A stretch of 42,702 nt of DNA. Source: Acidobacteriota bacterium. Lineage in GTDB: Bacteria; Acidobacteriota; Thermoanaerobaculia; Thermoanaerobaculales; Sulfomarinibacteraceae. A program made the position numbers and the translations under genes. The DNA lies in assembly GCA_022340775.1 (NCBI GenBank), contig JAJDNH010000004.1, positions 1 to 42,702 of the forward strand, in the 5' to 3' direction. Of this stretch, positions 24,172-32,135 are shown piece by piece. Numbering within the stretch: the stretch's first letter is position 1; every line of letters starts with the position of its first letter. The notes under the pieces are model-generated. The model was not told the DNA's origin. It did no database searches and was given only the letters and a program-made list of their open reading frames with translations.

Positions 24172-25913
24172 TCCTCGGGCTCTCCGCGGCCGCGCTCGAG
24201 GAGCCGGTGCAGCTTCCAGGTCCTGGAGGAGTAGATCTGATCGAGGATGCCGTTGAGCCGGTCGACCTCGGCCTGCAGTGCCTCGCAGTCGGTCCCCTCG
24301 CCACCCATTCGAACGACCCGGGCCCGCAAACCGTCGCGCTCCCCGGTGACCTCGACCAAGCGCTCGTCGAGGCCTCGCGCCGTTTCGGCCTGGCGGTCAC
24401 GCTCCGCCACCAGCGACATCACCGCGCGCGCCAACGCGACCTCGTCCTCAAACAGCCCATTGCGCCGCCACACCGCTGCAAGCGCCGCCAGCTGACCGGA
24501 CGAACCCGGCGGGTTAGCGGCGGTGATGGCCCCGGTACCGGCCAGTACCCGGTACTCGCAGGTCACCACCGGCAGGTGCACGAGCGGCGTCCGCTCGGCA
24601 AGACGCAGTAGCAGGTCCCAATCTTCGTAGAGGTCCATCGCGGTGTCGAAGCCGCCGACCTCGAGGACGAGCTCGCGCGGGAGGGCCACCGTCGGCAGCG
24701 GAATGAAGTTCACGAGCCGCAGGCGGTCGCGGTCGAAGTCGCCGCCGAAGGTGCGGTGCCGGGCCAGAAGCCGCCAGCCTCCCTCGCCGTCAGGCTGCCA
24801 CACGCCCTGGACAGCATCCGTGTACGGAGCCGTCACGCCCCGGGTGACTGCGCGTCCGAGCACCAGCAGGTGCTCGGGGAGAAAACGGTCGTCATCATCG
24901 AGGAAGACCACATGTGACGCGGACGACTTCTCCAGCCCACGCTGAGCCGCCGCCGCCCGCCCCTCGCTCTCCACCCTCTCCATAACCTCGAGAGGTAGGC
25001 GATCGGCGAACGCAGAGCAGACCTCCCCTACCGGAAGTCCGCCATCGTTGACCACGATGATACGAGCCGGGCTCACCAGCTGGGCAGTCAAGGAGTCGAG
25101 GGCTTGGGCCAGCAGCTGGGGCCGGTCCTTGGTTCGCACGACGACATCGAGAGGCGTTGACCCCGCGCTCTCTTCGAGCTGGGCGGTTGGCCCCTGGGCG
25201 GCGGCCCACTCGGCCGCGCTGTGGGTGCGAATGTAGCGGAGGTCGGCGACGTAGTAGGCCTCGGCCCGCCTGACTCCAGCCGGCAGCGTCAGCCGCCGTG
25301 CCGCCGCCAGCCCCTCCATCACCTCGACGTATGGCAGCACTCCGACCTGGGAGGCGTAGGCCTTGGCAGCCGCGAGCACGTCCTCCCAGACATCGCTGAC
25401 ATCGACCAACAGGTTGGGGCGCAGCACCGCCGACACCTCGTACGCCGCCAGCCGCACCGCCTGCACGGCTGCGTGCAACTCGCTGCCCGGCGCCGCCCGC
25501 TGCAGCACGCGGTACACCGCCAGAGCCAGCGCCCGGTGGTCGGGGTGTATCTCGGCCGGCGACGGCGCCAGCAACACCGCCGGTCGCACCTCGAGCAGCA
25601 ACGCCCGCAACCGCTCGGCGAGCGCCTCGTCGGCCGGCTCGAGCGAGCGGTCGGCGAGCACCCACCGCTCGGGGTCGGGAACGCCGAGACGGCTCGCGGC
25701 CTCAGAGGCCTCGCGCCGCCGCTCCTCGGGATCGCCCTGTGCCCCGCCATCGGTCAGGGTCACGACCCGGACCTCGGCACCCGAACGGACGGCCTGCACG
25801 AGAACGCCCCCGCACCCGAAGACCTCGTCGTCGGGGTGGGGCGCAAGGACCAGAACCGGGGAGCCGTCCAGCCTGCCGGATGCGTACGGCACCAGGTCCG
25901 TCTCGCTTTGCAT
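24168..25913 (-). CDS. Fusion: PIG-L/LmbE deacetylase + GT2 glycosyltransferase + coiled coil
   Basis: This 581-aa protein joins two enzymes. Residues 15-235 are a PIG-L/LmbE deacetylase, with the zinc motif LVLAPHPDDEVFGCGG (His26, Asp29) and a later HPDHRALALAVYR. Residues about 253-475 are a GT2 GT-A domain, with DVVVRTKDRPQLLAQALDSLTAQ, IIVVNDGG, VVFLDDDDRFLPEH and DLYEDWDLLLRLAE. The C-terminal 85 residues form a coiled coil (AERDRQAETARGLDERLVEV...LQAEVDRLNGILDQIYSS) ending in SRTWKLHRLLERGR, a tail often seen on surface-glycan transferases. It heads the glycan operon. The fusion suggests that a sugar N-deacetylation is coupled to transfer. An imperfect inverted repeat (CGGTT..CAT/ATGAACCG) lies 20-50 bp upstream. 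The ribosome site is weak. Confidence 0.85.
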   Translation of the reverse strand: MQSETDLVPYASGRLDGSPVLVLAPHPDDEVFGCGGVLVQAVRSGAEVRVVTLTDGGAQGDPEERRREASEAASRLGVPDPERWVLADRSLEPADEALAERLRALLLEVRPAVLLAPSPAEIHPDHRALALAVYRVLQRAAPGSELHAAVQAVRLAAYEVSAVLRPNLLVDVSDVWEDVLAAAKAYASQVGVLPYVEVMEGLAAARRLTLPAGVRRAEAYYVADLRYIRTHSAAEWAAAQGPTAQLEESAGSTPLDVVVRTKDRPQLLAQALDSLTAQLVSPARIIVVNDGGLPVGEVCSAFADRLPLEVMERVESEGRAAAAQRGLEKSSASHVVFLDDDDRFLPEHLLVLGRAVTRGVTAPYTDAVQGVWQPDGEGGWRLLARHRTFGGDFDRDRLRLVNFIPLPTVALPRELVLEVGGFDTAMDLYEDWDLLLRLAERTPLVHLPVVTCEYRVLAGTGAITAANPPGSSGQLAALAAVWRRNGLFEDEVALARAVMSLVAERDRQAETARGLDERLVEVTGERDGLRARVVRMGGEGTDCEALQAEVDRLNGILDQIYSSRTWKLHRLLERGRGEPEE

Positions 25914-26171
25914 GCTGAGATGGTACCAAAAGCGGTTTGCATCGGGGATTGCATGAACCGATGGGTTCGTTCAAAGCAAGGTCCTCACCCCGCCGAGGGT
26001 CCGCAGGATGGGTCCCGGCCGAGCATCCACGTGTCGCGACCACGGGCTCCCCGCTCTGGCAGGAAGCACCGCAACGAAGAGTAAGATGAAACGGTGGATC
26101 GCAACGCGCGGAGGCAGTTCGGACGTTCCGCACACTCTTCGAGTTCGACGAGAATCGGGAGGCAGCCGAGC

Positions 26172-26828
26172 ATGGTTCAGCCCAAGAGCACAAACATCAC
26201 ACGGTCGGAGCTCAAGGTCACACGCTCGGAACGCGAGCTCAGAATGGGTCACCGCGGCGTCACGGTATGGCTGACAGGTTTACCTGCGTCCGGCAAGTCG
26301 ACCATCGCCGCGCTGGTCGACGGCGTGCTCACGGAACGAGGCGTGCACTGTGCCGTGCTCGACGGCGACAACGTTCGCTTCGGCCTCAACAGCGACCTCG
26401 GCTTCAGCCCCGAGGACCGCAACGAGAACATCCGCCGCGTCGGCGAGGTCGCCAAGCTCTTTACCCAGGCCGGCATCGTCAACCTGGTGGCGTTCATCTC
26501 GCCCTATCGTCACGATCGCGATCGCAGCCGCCAAATCCAGGAGCCAAGGGACTTCATCGAGGCGTACGTGGAGTGTCCGCTTGACGTGTGCGAGTCACGC
26601 GATCCGAAGGGCCTCTACGCTCGGGCCCGCGCCGGACAGATCCCGGAGTTCACTGGCGTGAGCGCCCCCTACGAGTCGCCCCTGCGGCCCGAGCTGGTCC
26701 TACACACCAACCGGGAGACCGCGCAAGAGAGTGCCGAGCGGGTCGTTGCGCTGCTCGAGAGCAGGGGCTATCTCGGCACCTCTCCTGAGGAGAACGAGCC
26801 GGACGCCAACGAAACACTGGAAGCGTGA
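26172..26828 (+). CDS. cysC: Adenylyl-sulfate (APS) kinase
   Basis: This 218-aa enzyme phosphorylates adenylyl sulfate to PAPS. The Walker A motif is TGLPASGKST (about residues 35-44). It is followed by the APS-kinase blocks VLDGDNVRFGLNSDLGFSPEDRNENIRRVGEVAKLF and FISPYRHDRDRSR. Further on are YVECPLDVCESRDPKGLYARARAGQI and FTGVSAPYESPLRPELVL. The ORF track starts at 26094; I chose the ATG at 26172 (MVQPKSTNIT), which follows GGGAGG and matches the usual short N-terminus. There is no cysN, cysD or reductase in the window, so PAPS may serve sulfate transfer, for example to glycans made by the divergent operon; that link is only positional. A strong hairpin terminator follows. Confidence 0.92.
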   Translation: MVQPKSTNITRSELKVTRSERELRMGHRGVTVWLTGLPASGKSTIAALVDGVLTERGVHCAVLDGDNVRFGLNSDLGFSPEDRNENIRRVGEVAKLFTQAGIVNLVAFISPYRHDRDRSRQIQEPRDFIEAYVECPLDVCESRDPKGLYARARAGQIPEFTGVSAPYESPLRPELVLHTNRETAQESAERVVALLESRGYLGTSPEENEPDANETLEA

Positions 26829-26844
26829 CCGAGGTCCTCTTCTG

Positions 26845-26868
26845 GAACGCGCTACATCCGCGTTCTTT
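26845..26868 (+). terminator. Rho-independent terminator after cysC
   Basis: GAACGCG-CTACATC-CGCGTTC is a perfect 7-bp stem with a 7-nt loop followed by TTT, 16 nt after the cysC stop. The same hairpin in decayed form begins the repeat element at 11473, so this terminator may itself be part of the repeat family. Confidence 0.6.
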
Positions 26869-26973
26869 GGGTGGGTGGGGGGTAGCGTCTAGCGTCTTGC
26901 GTCTTGCGTCTTGCGTCTTGCGTCTAGCGTCTAGCGATCTGCCCGGGTGGGCTGGGGAACCCAATCACCTAAT
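26869..26973 (+). repeat. GGGTGG element, copy B, with heptamer array GCGTCTW
   Basis: GGGTGGGTGGGGGG (26869-26882) is followed by seven complete 7-mers and one partial: TAGCGTC x2, TTGCGTC x4, TAGCGTC, TAGCG. The array covers 26883-26936. Then comes a second GGGTGG block reading GGGTGG-GCT-GGGGAACC-CA-ATCACCTAA (26945-26973), and the AT-rich AATATATTGATAACTTAATCACC. Compared with copy A, the array lies between two GGGTGG motifs that are one motif in A, as if it expanded or inserted there. No ORF is supported in this gap. Confidence 0.7.
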
Positions 26974-26984
26974 ATATTGATAAC

Positions 26985-28016
26985 TTAATCACCTTGGGTG
27001 GGCGGGAGGCTCCCGCAATCCAGCACCAGCGCGCCCTCGACGTCACCGGCCCGCAACCGGTCGAGGGCCGTATTGGCCTCGCTCAGCGGCAGCACCTCGG
27101 TGCGGGTGCGAATCGGCACCCGCGGCGCCAGAGCCAGAAGCTCCTCGCCGTCTCGGCGAGTCAGGTTGGCGACCGACCGCACGACCCGCTCTTGCCACAG
27201 TATGCGGTACGGAAATGAAGGGATGTCGCTCATGTGAATCCCTCCGCTGACGACCACGCCACCCGGGCGGACGGAGCGCAGGGCGGCCGGAATCAGCGGT
27301 CCGACCGGGGCAAAGATCAGCGCCGCATCAAGCTCTTCCGGGGGGCTCTGGTCCGAGCCGCCGGCCCATGCAGCGCCCATCCCACGCGCAAACTCCTGCG
27401 CCGCCGTATCGCCGGGACGGGTGAAGGCGAACACCTTGTGACCCTGGTAGACCGCGATCTGGGCGACGATGTGGGCGGCCGCGCCGAAGCCGTACAGCCC
27501 GAGCCTGTCGATCTCTTCGCCTGCCATGCGGTAGGTGCGGTAGCCGATCAAGCCGGCGCACAGCAAAGGTGCTGCCGCCACGTCGGTGTACTCGTCCGGT
27601 AGCGGGAAGGCGTAGCGCTGATCTGCCACCGTGAGCTCAGCGAACCCGCCGTCGAGGGTGTAGCCATGAAAGCGCGCGTTTTCGCACAGGTTCTCATGGC
27701 CTGCACGGCAGTGGGAGCATTCCCCGCACGTCCAGCCCAGCCACGGCAAGCCGACGCGTTGCCCGGCGCTGAAGCGCTCCACTCCCTCGCCGGCGGCAAC
27801 CACCTCACCGACGATCTCGTGCCCCGGAATCACCGGCAGCTTCGGGTCCGGAAGCTCTCCGTCCACCAGATGCAGGTCGGTTCTGCACACCGCGCAGCAC
27901 CGCACGCGCACCAACAGCTGGCCCGGCTCCGGGTCCGGAACGGGGAGCTCGCGCGGTTCGAGGGGGTTCCCAGGTCGCGCCAGGACCATCGCTCGCATCG
28001 TCTGAGGAATCGTCAT
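26985..28016 (-). CDS. Zinc-dependent alcohol dehydrogenase family protein
   Basis: This 343-aa protein belongs to the MDR zinc alcohol dehydrogenases. The catalytic zinc ligands are Cys44 (CCAVCRTDLH) and the His in PGHEIVGEVV. The structural zinc cysteines are in CGECSHCRAGHENLC. The cofactor fold is recognisable as LGLYGFGAAAHIVAQIAVYQGHKVFAFTR, in which the GxGxxG is altered to GFGAAA, as in a known subgroup of this family. GGAGG lies 7 nt before the ATG at 28016, supporting that start rather than the internal MRAMVLA. Genes on either side point away or belong to other units, so it is probably monocistronic. It likely oxidises alcohols or reduces aldehydes with NAD(P)(H); the substrate is not readable from the sequence. 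Confidence 0.9.
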   Translation of the reverse strand: MTIPQTMRAMVLARPGNPLEPRELPVPDPEPGQLLVRVRCCAVCRTDLHLVDGELPDPKLPVIPGHEIVGEVVAAGEGVERFSAGQRVGLPWLGWTCGECSHCRAGHENLCENARFHGYTLDGGFAELTVADQRYAFPLPDEYTDVAAAPLLCAGLIGYRTYRMAGEEIDRLGLYGFGAAAHIVAQIAVYQGHKVFAFTRPGDTAAQEFARGMGAAWAGGSDQSPPEELDAALIFAPVGPLIPAALRSVRPGGVVVSGGIHMSDIPSFPYRILWQERVVRSVANLTRRDGEELLALAPRVPIRTRTEVLPLSEANTALDRLRAGDVEGALVLDCGSLPPTQGD

Positions 28017-28102
28017 CGTCGACCTCCAGCCGCCGCCTCCTCCGACCCAGTGTACCCACCACCCACTCGGATCCTCCCACCGACCACGTACAATGGCGAC
28101 CG

Positions 28103-28228
28103 ATGGGCACCTACCACCTGACCCTGGGAGCCAACCTGCTGCTGTGGGTCTTTCCCCTTGTGCTGACGGTCGTCGTCATCGTGCTGGCATTCACCGACCG
28201 CACAAGAGATGAGAAGGACGTCGGGTGA
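28103..28228 (+). CDS. Symporter small accessory protein (41 aa, single membrane helix)
   Basis: This gene is too short for the ORF track. It encodes MGTYHLTLGANLLLWVFPLV, continuing LTVVVIVLAFTDRTRDEKDVG. One membrane helix (about residues 9-31) is followed by a short charged tail. The TGA overlaps the GTG start of the symporter gene by 4 nt (GTGA), so it is translationally coupled to it. Tiny single-helix proteins encoded directly before sodium/solute symporters are a recognised small-protein type, annotated as symporter small accessory protein. The size, position and topology here match. It probably stabilises or tunes the transporter in the inner membrane. Confidence 0.8.
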   Translation: MGTYHLTLGANLLLWVFPLVLTVVVIVLAFTDRTRDEKDVG

Positions 28229-29865
28229 GCCCGTTGTCCACCTCCACCTTGCTGACCGTGGTGTTGATGATGGCGCTCTACCTCGGAGCGTTGCTCTACA
28301 TCGGCTGGCGCGCTGCACGCCGCACCCACGGCGGCGAGGATTTTCACCTTGCCGGCCGCTCGCTCGGCGCGTGGGCGGCGGGAATCTCGTCCACGGCGAG
28401 CTCGGAGTCCGGCTGGGTCACGCTCGGTGCGGTCGGCATGACCTACACACACGGCGTCTCCGGTCTGTGGTTCGCTCCGGGTTGCCTGGCCGGCTACCTT
28501 CTCAATCTCTTCGTGGTGGCGCCACGGCTGCGAAGGGTGTCCGAGGAACAGGGATCCCTCACGCTGTCCGACGTTCTCACGCGGCGCTGGGGCGATCCCA
28601 GACACGTGCTCAGGATTACCTCAGTGGTGATCATCCTGCTCTGCATGATGGGCTACGTGGCAGCGCAGATGACGGCCGCCGGCAAGGCCTTCTCGTCGAC
28701 CCTTGGCATCGCAGGACCGAGCGGGTACCTTCTCGGCGTCCTCATCGGCGCCGCCGTCATCACCGCGGTGACCTCCTTCGGCGGCTTCCGCGGCGTGGCC
28801 TGGACCGACCTCTTCCAGGGCCTTCTGATGGCGGCCGCCCTGATCGGCCTGCCCCTGTACGCGGTGGCGAAGCTGGGCGGCTTCGAGGCCCTGGTCAACG
28901 GTCTCGGCGCTATCGATCCTCACCTACTGAGCGCGACCGGTGACCGGGTCGGCCCTGCACTGTGGGGGTTCATCGTCGGCGAGCTCGGCATCGGTCTCGG
29001 CTACCCCGGGATGCCGCACGTGATCACGCGCTACATGGCCGCCAGGGACCAGCGTGAGGTGCGCCGTCTGCGCGTGATCGCGCTCCTGTGGGGGGTGGCC
29101 GTCTTCTACGGTGCAGGCGTCGTGGGGCTCGCTGGCCGGGTGATGTTCCCGGCCCTCGCAGACGGCGAGCAGACCCTGATGGTGATGGCGCTCAAGCTGC
29201 TTCACCCCGTGCTCGCCGGGGTCATGCTGGCGGCTGTGATCTCCGCCATCCTGTCGACCGTCTCTTCACAGCTCCTTGTGGCGGCTTCGGCTGTCTCCTA
29301 CGACGTGGTCGAGGAGGTCATGGATCGCACTGCAGACGATCACCGAAGCCTCGTGCTCGGCCGCTGGACAGTAGCTGTGGTCGGCGTGGTCGGTGTCCTG
29401 CTCGCCCTCTCCGGGGTACGCCTGGTGTTCTGGTTCGTGCTCTTCGCCTGGTCCGGGCTGGGTGCGAGCTTCGGTCCTCTCGTCCTCTTGGCGCTGCACA
29501 GAAACGCAGTCAGCCGCCACGGCGCACTGGCCGGAATGCTGACTGGCTTCGGCGTCACGGTGGCGTGGAAGCTCGGGCGCGACGCCGCTTCAGACCCGGT
29601 GGCGTTCTCACGTGTGCCGTTCTTCACTCTCGCGGTGGCCGCCGTGATCCTGATTCTGGGGCGCATCTCCGAGCGCATGGAGGTCGGCGACATGGCCGCG
29701 GTTCTCGCTGCCACTGCAGTCACCCTCGCCTCGTGGTGGCTGGTGCAACGCGGCGGTCTCCACAACCTCTACGAGCTGGTGCCGGCCTTCCTGCTCGCCG
29801 GCTGCGCAGCGCTCGGGGTGAGCAGGGCGTTTCCGGCCGTACACACGACCGCTGAGGAACCCTGA
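28225..29865 (+). CDS. Sodium:solute symporter (SSS/PutP-like)
   Basis: This 546-aa inner-membrane transporter has about 13-14 hydrophobic segments. Family blocks include EDFHLAGRSLGAWAAGISSTASSESGWVTLGAVGM (the sodium-site region of TM1-2), then GYPGMPHVITRYMAARDQREVRRLR. Further on is LKLLHPVLAGVMLAAVISAILSTVSSQLLVAASAVSYDVVEE, the best conserved SSS segment, with the Ser/Thr residues of the second sodium site. It is most like the proline/pantothenate branch, but the solute is not certain. Translation begins at GTG overlapping the 41-aa accessory protein gene. The 3' end faces the aminotransferase gene with a single base between the stop codons. Confidence 0.9.
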   Translation: MSPLSTSTLLTVVLMMALYLGALLYIGWRAARRTHGGEDFHLAGRSLGAWAAGISSTASSESGWVTLGAVGMTYTHGVSGLWFAPGCLAGYLLNLFVVAPRLRRVSEEQGSLTLSDVLTRRWGDPRHVLRITSVVIILLCMMGYVAAQMTAAGKAFSSTLGIAGPSGYLLGVLIGAAVITAVTSFGGFRGVAWTDLFQGLLMAAALIGLPLYAVAKLGGFEALVNGLGAIDPHLLSATGDRVGPALWGFIVGELGIGLGYPGMPHVITRYMAARDQREVRRLRVIALLWGVAVFYGAGVVGLAGRVMFPALADGEQTLMVMALKLLHPVLAGVMLAAVISAILSTVSSQLLVAASAVSYDVVEEVMDRTADDHRSLVLGRWTVAVVGVVGVLLALSGVRLVFWFVLFAWSGLGASFGPLVLLALHRNAVSRHGALAGMLTGFGVTVAWKLGRDAASDPVAFSRVPFFTLAVAAVILILGRISERMEVGDMAAVLAATAVTLASWWLVQRGGLHNLYELVPAFLLAGCAALGVSRAFPAVHTTAEEP

Positions 29866-29866
29866 G

Positions 29867-31309
29867 CTACGCCGCCGGGGGCGGTGTCATCCCGAACGAG
29901 AGCCTGACGTACCGCTGCACCTCCCGCTGGAAGGCAGCCAGGCGCGCCTCGTCCTGGTTGGCGACCAGGCCATGCCGCGTCAGGTTGGGGTTGCCGCAGA
30001 AGCCTGCCAGGGGCACACCACCGATGCCGGTCTCGAAATAGAGCGCTACGGTCGGCGAAACGCCATGGCGGGCCGCCGCCTCGAGGCAACGGTCGGAGAG
30101 CCGAAGCACGGCGTACATCGAGCCTTCCCAGTCAAACCCCTCAGGATCTGGCAGCAACGGTTGCGAGGCGTCGAGCAGCTCCCCGTGACGTGCGAATGCG
30201 CGGCCGAGAATGAGCCGCCGCCGGCGCCGCAGGTGACGGCCGATCCGCAGCTGCAGGCGTAGGCGAGCGCGCTTGAGGTCCTTGTCCCCGGTCACGTATG
30301 GTGCCAGCAACGCCAACGTCATCGCCTGCATCATGTTCGACGGGCCGGCCATCACGTTCTGCGCGTAGCGCGTGATTCCACCCACGAACGGCGTTGCCCG
30401 GCTCAGAATCGCGCCCGCACGCAAGCCCGTCACGCCGTGGGTCTTTGACAGCGAATCGATGAACACCACGCGCTCGGCAAAGCGCGGGTCCTCCCCGAAC
30501 CAGCTCAGCAGCTGCCGGTGCTGCGGATGCAGGCGGACGTACACCGAGTCGAGGATGATCCCGGCATGGGGCCAGCGGTCCAGGAAAGCCGCCAGGAACG
30601 CCCGCAGCTGCTCGGGTGGAAGGGTGCGTCCGGTGGGGTTGTTGATCGGCATCAGGTACAGGCCGTCGATCTCCTGACCATCTCCGATGGTGGTGAGGTC
30701 GTCCGGATCGGGGTCCATATCCGGCCGGGAAGGCGCCAGCAGGTGAACCCGCATCCCCTGCAGTGCCATCTGGTCGAGCGGGCACGAGAAAGTGGGGAGC
30801 GGCACCAGCATGGTCGCTGGGCTGGCACAGCCCTCGCGCTCCCGCTTCGCCTCCGAAACCCCCATGAGGGCGGCCTGCAGGCACTGATTCCCGCCGTGGA
30901 AGACGAACACCTGCGGCAGCGTCCCGGGGCTGTTCGCGAACTCGAGCCCCACCTGGTGCCTCCACACCTCGCTCCATGCTCTGGTGACCGCGGGGTACCC
31001 GATCGAATCGAGGTTGTAGCCCATAGGGTGCTCGGAGAGCTGGCTCAACCACCCATCCACGTGGGTGGCCGCGCATTTCAGGAGATCACCCCAGTCCTGG
31101 CGCAGCTGCGGATCCTCGGGGTCGTTCGTTGGAACGGTTCGCCAGTCGAGGTCCCCTATCGCAGTCGCCAGGTCGCCGAACCCGCGGCTGCGCATCGAGC
31201 TTACGACCCGGCTCATGAGACGGATCGGCGCACTGGAGAACACATCCCGATACCGCTGGTACGTTTCGATGCGAGTGGAAAGCTCATCGGAAGGGTGCTC
31301 GGAATCCAC
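29867..31309 (-). CDS. PLP-dependent aminotransferase class I/II family protein
   Basis: This 480-aa fold-type I PLP enzyme shows the usual anchor residues: the Asn in PINNPTGRTLP, the Asp-x-x-Tyr in GIILDSVYVRLHPQH, and the Schiff-base lysine in IDSLSKTHGVTGLRAG (Lys289). The carboxylate-binding Arg is in QRYVRLSFGM at the C-terminus. The N-terminal 90 residues and the region after Lys289 are longer than in ordinary aspartate aminotransferases (about 390-400 aa), so this is a divergent subfamily. It may act on an unusual amino acid. The start is GTG with AGGAGGTGA just upstream. It is next to, and converges with, a possible amino-acid symporter, which hints at amino-acid catabolism but does not prove it. 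Confidence 0.85.
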   Translation of the reverse strand: MDSEHPSDELSTRIETYQRYRDVFSSAPIRLMSRVVSSMRSRGFGDLATAIGDLDWRTVPTNDPEDPQLRQDWGDLLKCAATHVDGWLSQLSEHPMGYNLDSIGYPAVTRAWSEVWRHQVGLEFANSPGTLPQVFVFHGGNQCLQAALMGVSEAKREREGCASPATMLVPLPTFSCPLDQMALQGMRVHLLAPSRPDMDPDPDDLTTIGDGQEIDGLYLMPINNPTGRTLPPEQLRAFLAAFLDRWPHAGIILDSVYVRLHPQHRQLLSWFGEDPRFAERVVFIDSLSKTHGVTGLRAGAILSRATPFVGGITRYAQNVMAGPSNMMQAMTLALLAPYVTGDKDLKRARLRLQLRIGRHLRRRRRLILGRAFARHGELLDASQPLLPDPEGFDWEGSMYAVLRLSDRCLEAAARHGVSPTVALYFETGIGGVPLAGFCGNPNLTRHGLVANQDEARLAAFQREVQRYVRLSFGMTPPPAA

Positions 31310-31440
31310 GGGTCACCTCCTACTTCGAGCCCCCGCATGGTATCCGCGCCACTTCCCCACGTACAGCCCTCACCGGGACCGACCACTCCCGGTCGCGCGG
31401 GAGACGAGCAGATGGACCAGAGCCCAGGCCGACCGTCCAG

Positions 31441-31470
31441 TTGACATTGTCGTGCCCGCGGTGGAAGAAT
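31441..31470 (+). promoter_or_regulatory. Sigma70-type promoter of the TetR-acyl-CoA ligase operon
   Basis: A consensus TTGACA (31441-31446) and AAGAAT (31465-31470, four of six bases match TATAAT) are separated by 18 nt. The palindromic operator begins at the last base of the -10. Confidence 0.55.
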
Positions 31471-31487
31471 GAATGAGGATTCATTCA
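31470..31487. promoter_or_regulatory. FadR-like operator TGAATGA-n4-TCATTCA
   Basis: This is a perfect 7-bp inverted repeat, TGAATGA-GGAT-TCATTCA, lying between the -10 and the ribosome site of the TetR gene. It has the same half-sites and spacing as the site recognised by Bacillus subtilis FadR (YsiA), a TetR-type regulator of fatty-acid degradation released by long-chain acyl-CoA. The next two genes encode a TetR regulator and a long-chain acyl-CoA synthetase, so autoregulation by acyl-CoA is a good prediction. Confidence 0.75.
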
Positions 31488-31499
31488 CCGGGAGGCCTC

Positions 31500-32135
31500 A
31501 TGCCTGAAGGTCAAACAGCACACCAGCTCTCCCAGCGTGAGCTTAAGCGACAGAGAATCATCCGTGCAGCCATCGACGTGTTTGCTGAGAAAGGCTACTT
31601 CGGCGCCCGCATGACCGACGTTGCCCACGCGGCAGAGGTTGCCGACGGCACCTTGTACCTGTACTTCGACGGCAAGGAGGACCTGCTCCTCAGCCTGTTT
31701 GACCACGTTCTGACACGGTTCGTGGAGCAGCTCAAAGCCGAGATCGCCGACATCGACGACCCGCTCGACAAGCTGCGCGTCATGGTGCGGCTCCATCTGG
31801 AGAAGCTCGGCCGTGACCGCGCTCTGGCGCACGTCCTGCAGATCGAGACACGCCACTCGCGGCGGTTCATGAGCCTGTTCACGCGTGGTAAGCTTGCGGA
31901 GTATCTCAGTCTGCTGCGAGGGATTATCGAGGAGGGGCAGGAGATGGGGCGGTTCCGCCGCGATATCAGCGCCGGTCTCGCCACCAACGTCGTCTTCGGC
32001 GCCGTCGACGAGTTGGTCATGAGCTGGTTGCTCGCAGACCAGCCCGGGGACCTGACCCGCCACCTGCGACCACTCCTCCACATTCTGGCCGAGGGCCTGG
32101 CGACCAACGGCGAGCCCCGGGAGGTGGAGTCATGA
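31500..32135 (+). CDS. TetR/AcrR-family regulator, probable FadR-type control of fatty-acid use
   Basis: This 211-aa regulator has an N-terminal HTH: RIIRAAIDVFAEKGYFGARMTDVAHAAEVADGTLYLYFDGKEDLL, the typical TetR pattern ending in the YxYFxxKEdLL motif. The C-terminal helical ligand domain includes ALAHVLQIETRHSRRFMSLF, which resembles the fatty-acid branch. The ORF track starts at 31473, inside the palindromic operator; the ATG at 31500 follows GGGAGGC and is the likely start. The stop overlaps the acyl-CoA synthetase start by 4 nt. I infer that it represses its own operon through the TGAATGA/TCATTCA palindrome and is released by long-chain acyl-CoA. The ligand is deduced from the operator and neighbour, not seen. 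Confidence 0.88.
   Translation: MPEGQTAHQLSQRELKRQRIIRAAIDVFAEKGYFGARMTDVAHAAEVADGTLYLYFDGKEDLLLSLFDHVLTRFVEQLKAEIADIDDPLDKLRVMVRLHLEKLGRDRALAHVLQIETRHSRRFMSLFTRGKLAEYLSLLRGIIEEGQEMGRFRRDISAGLATNVVFGAVDELVMSWLLADQPGDLTRHLRPLLHILAEGLATNGEPREVES

Noticed and set aside
26883-26936. Heptamer array as a CRISPR array
   Set aside because: Units are 7 nt with no spacers, and there are no cas genes.
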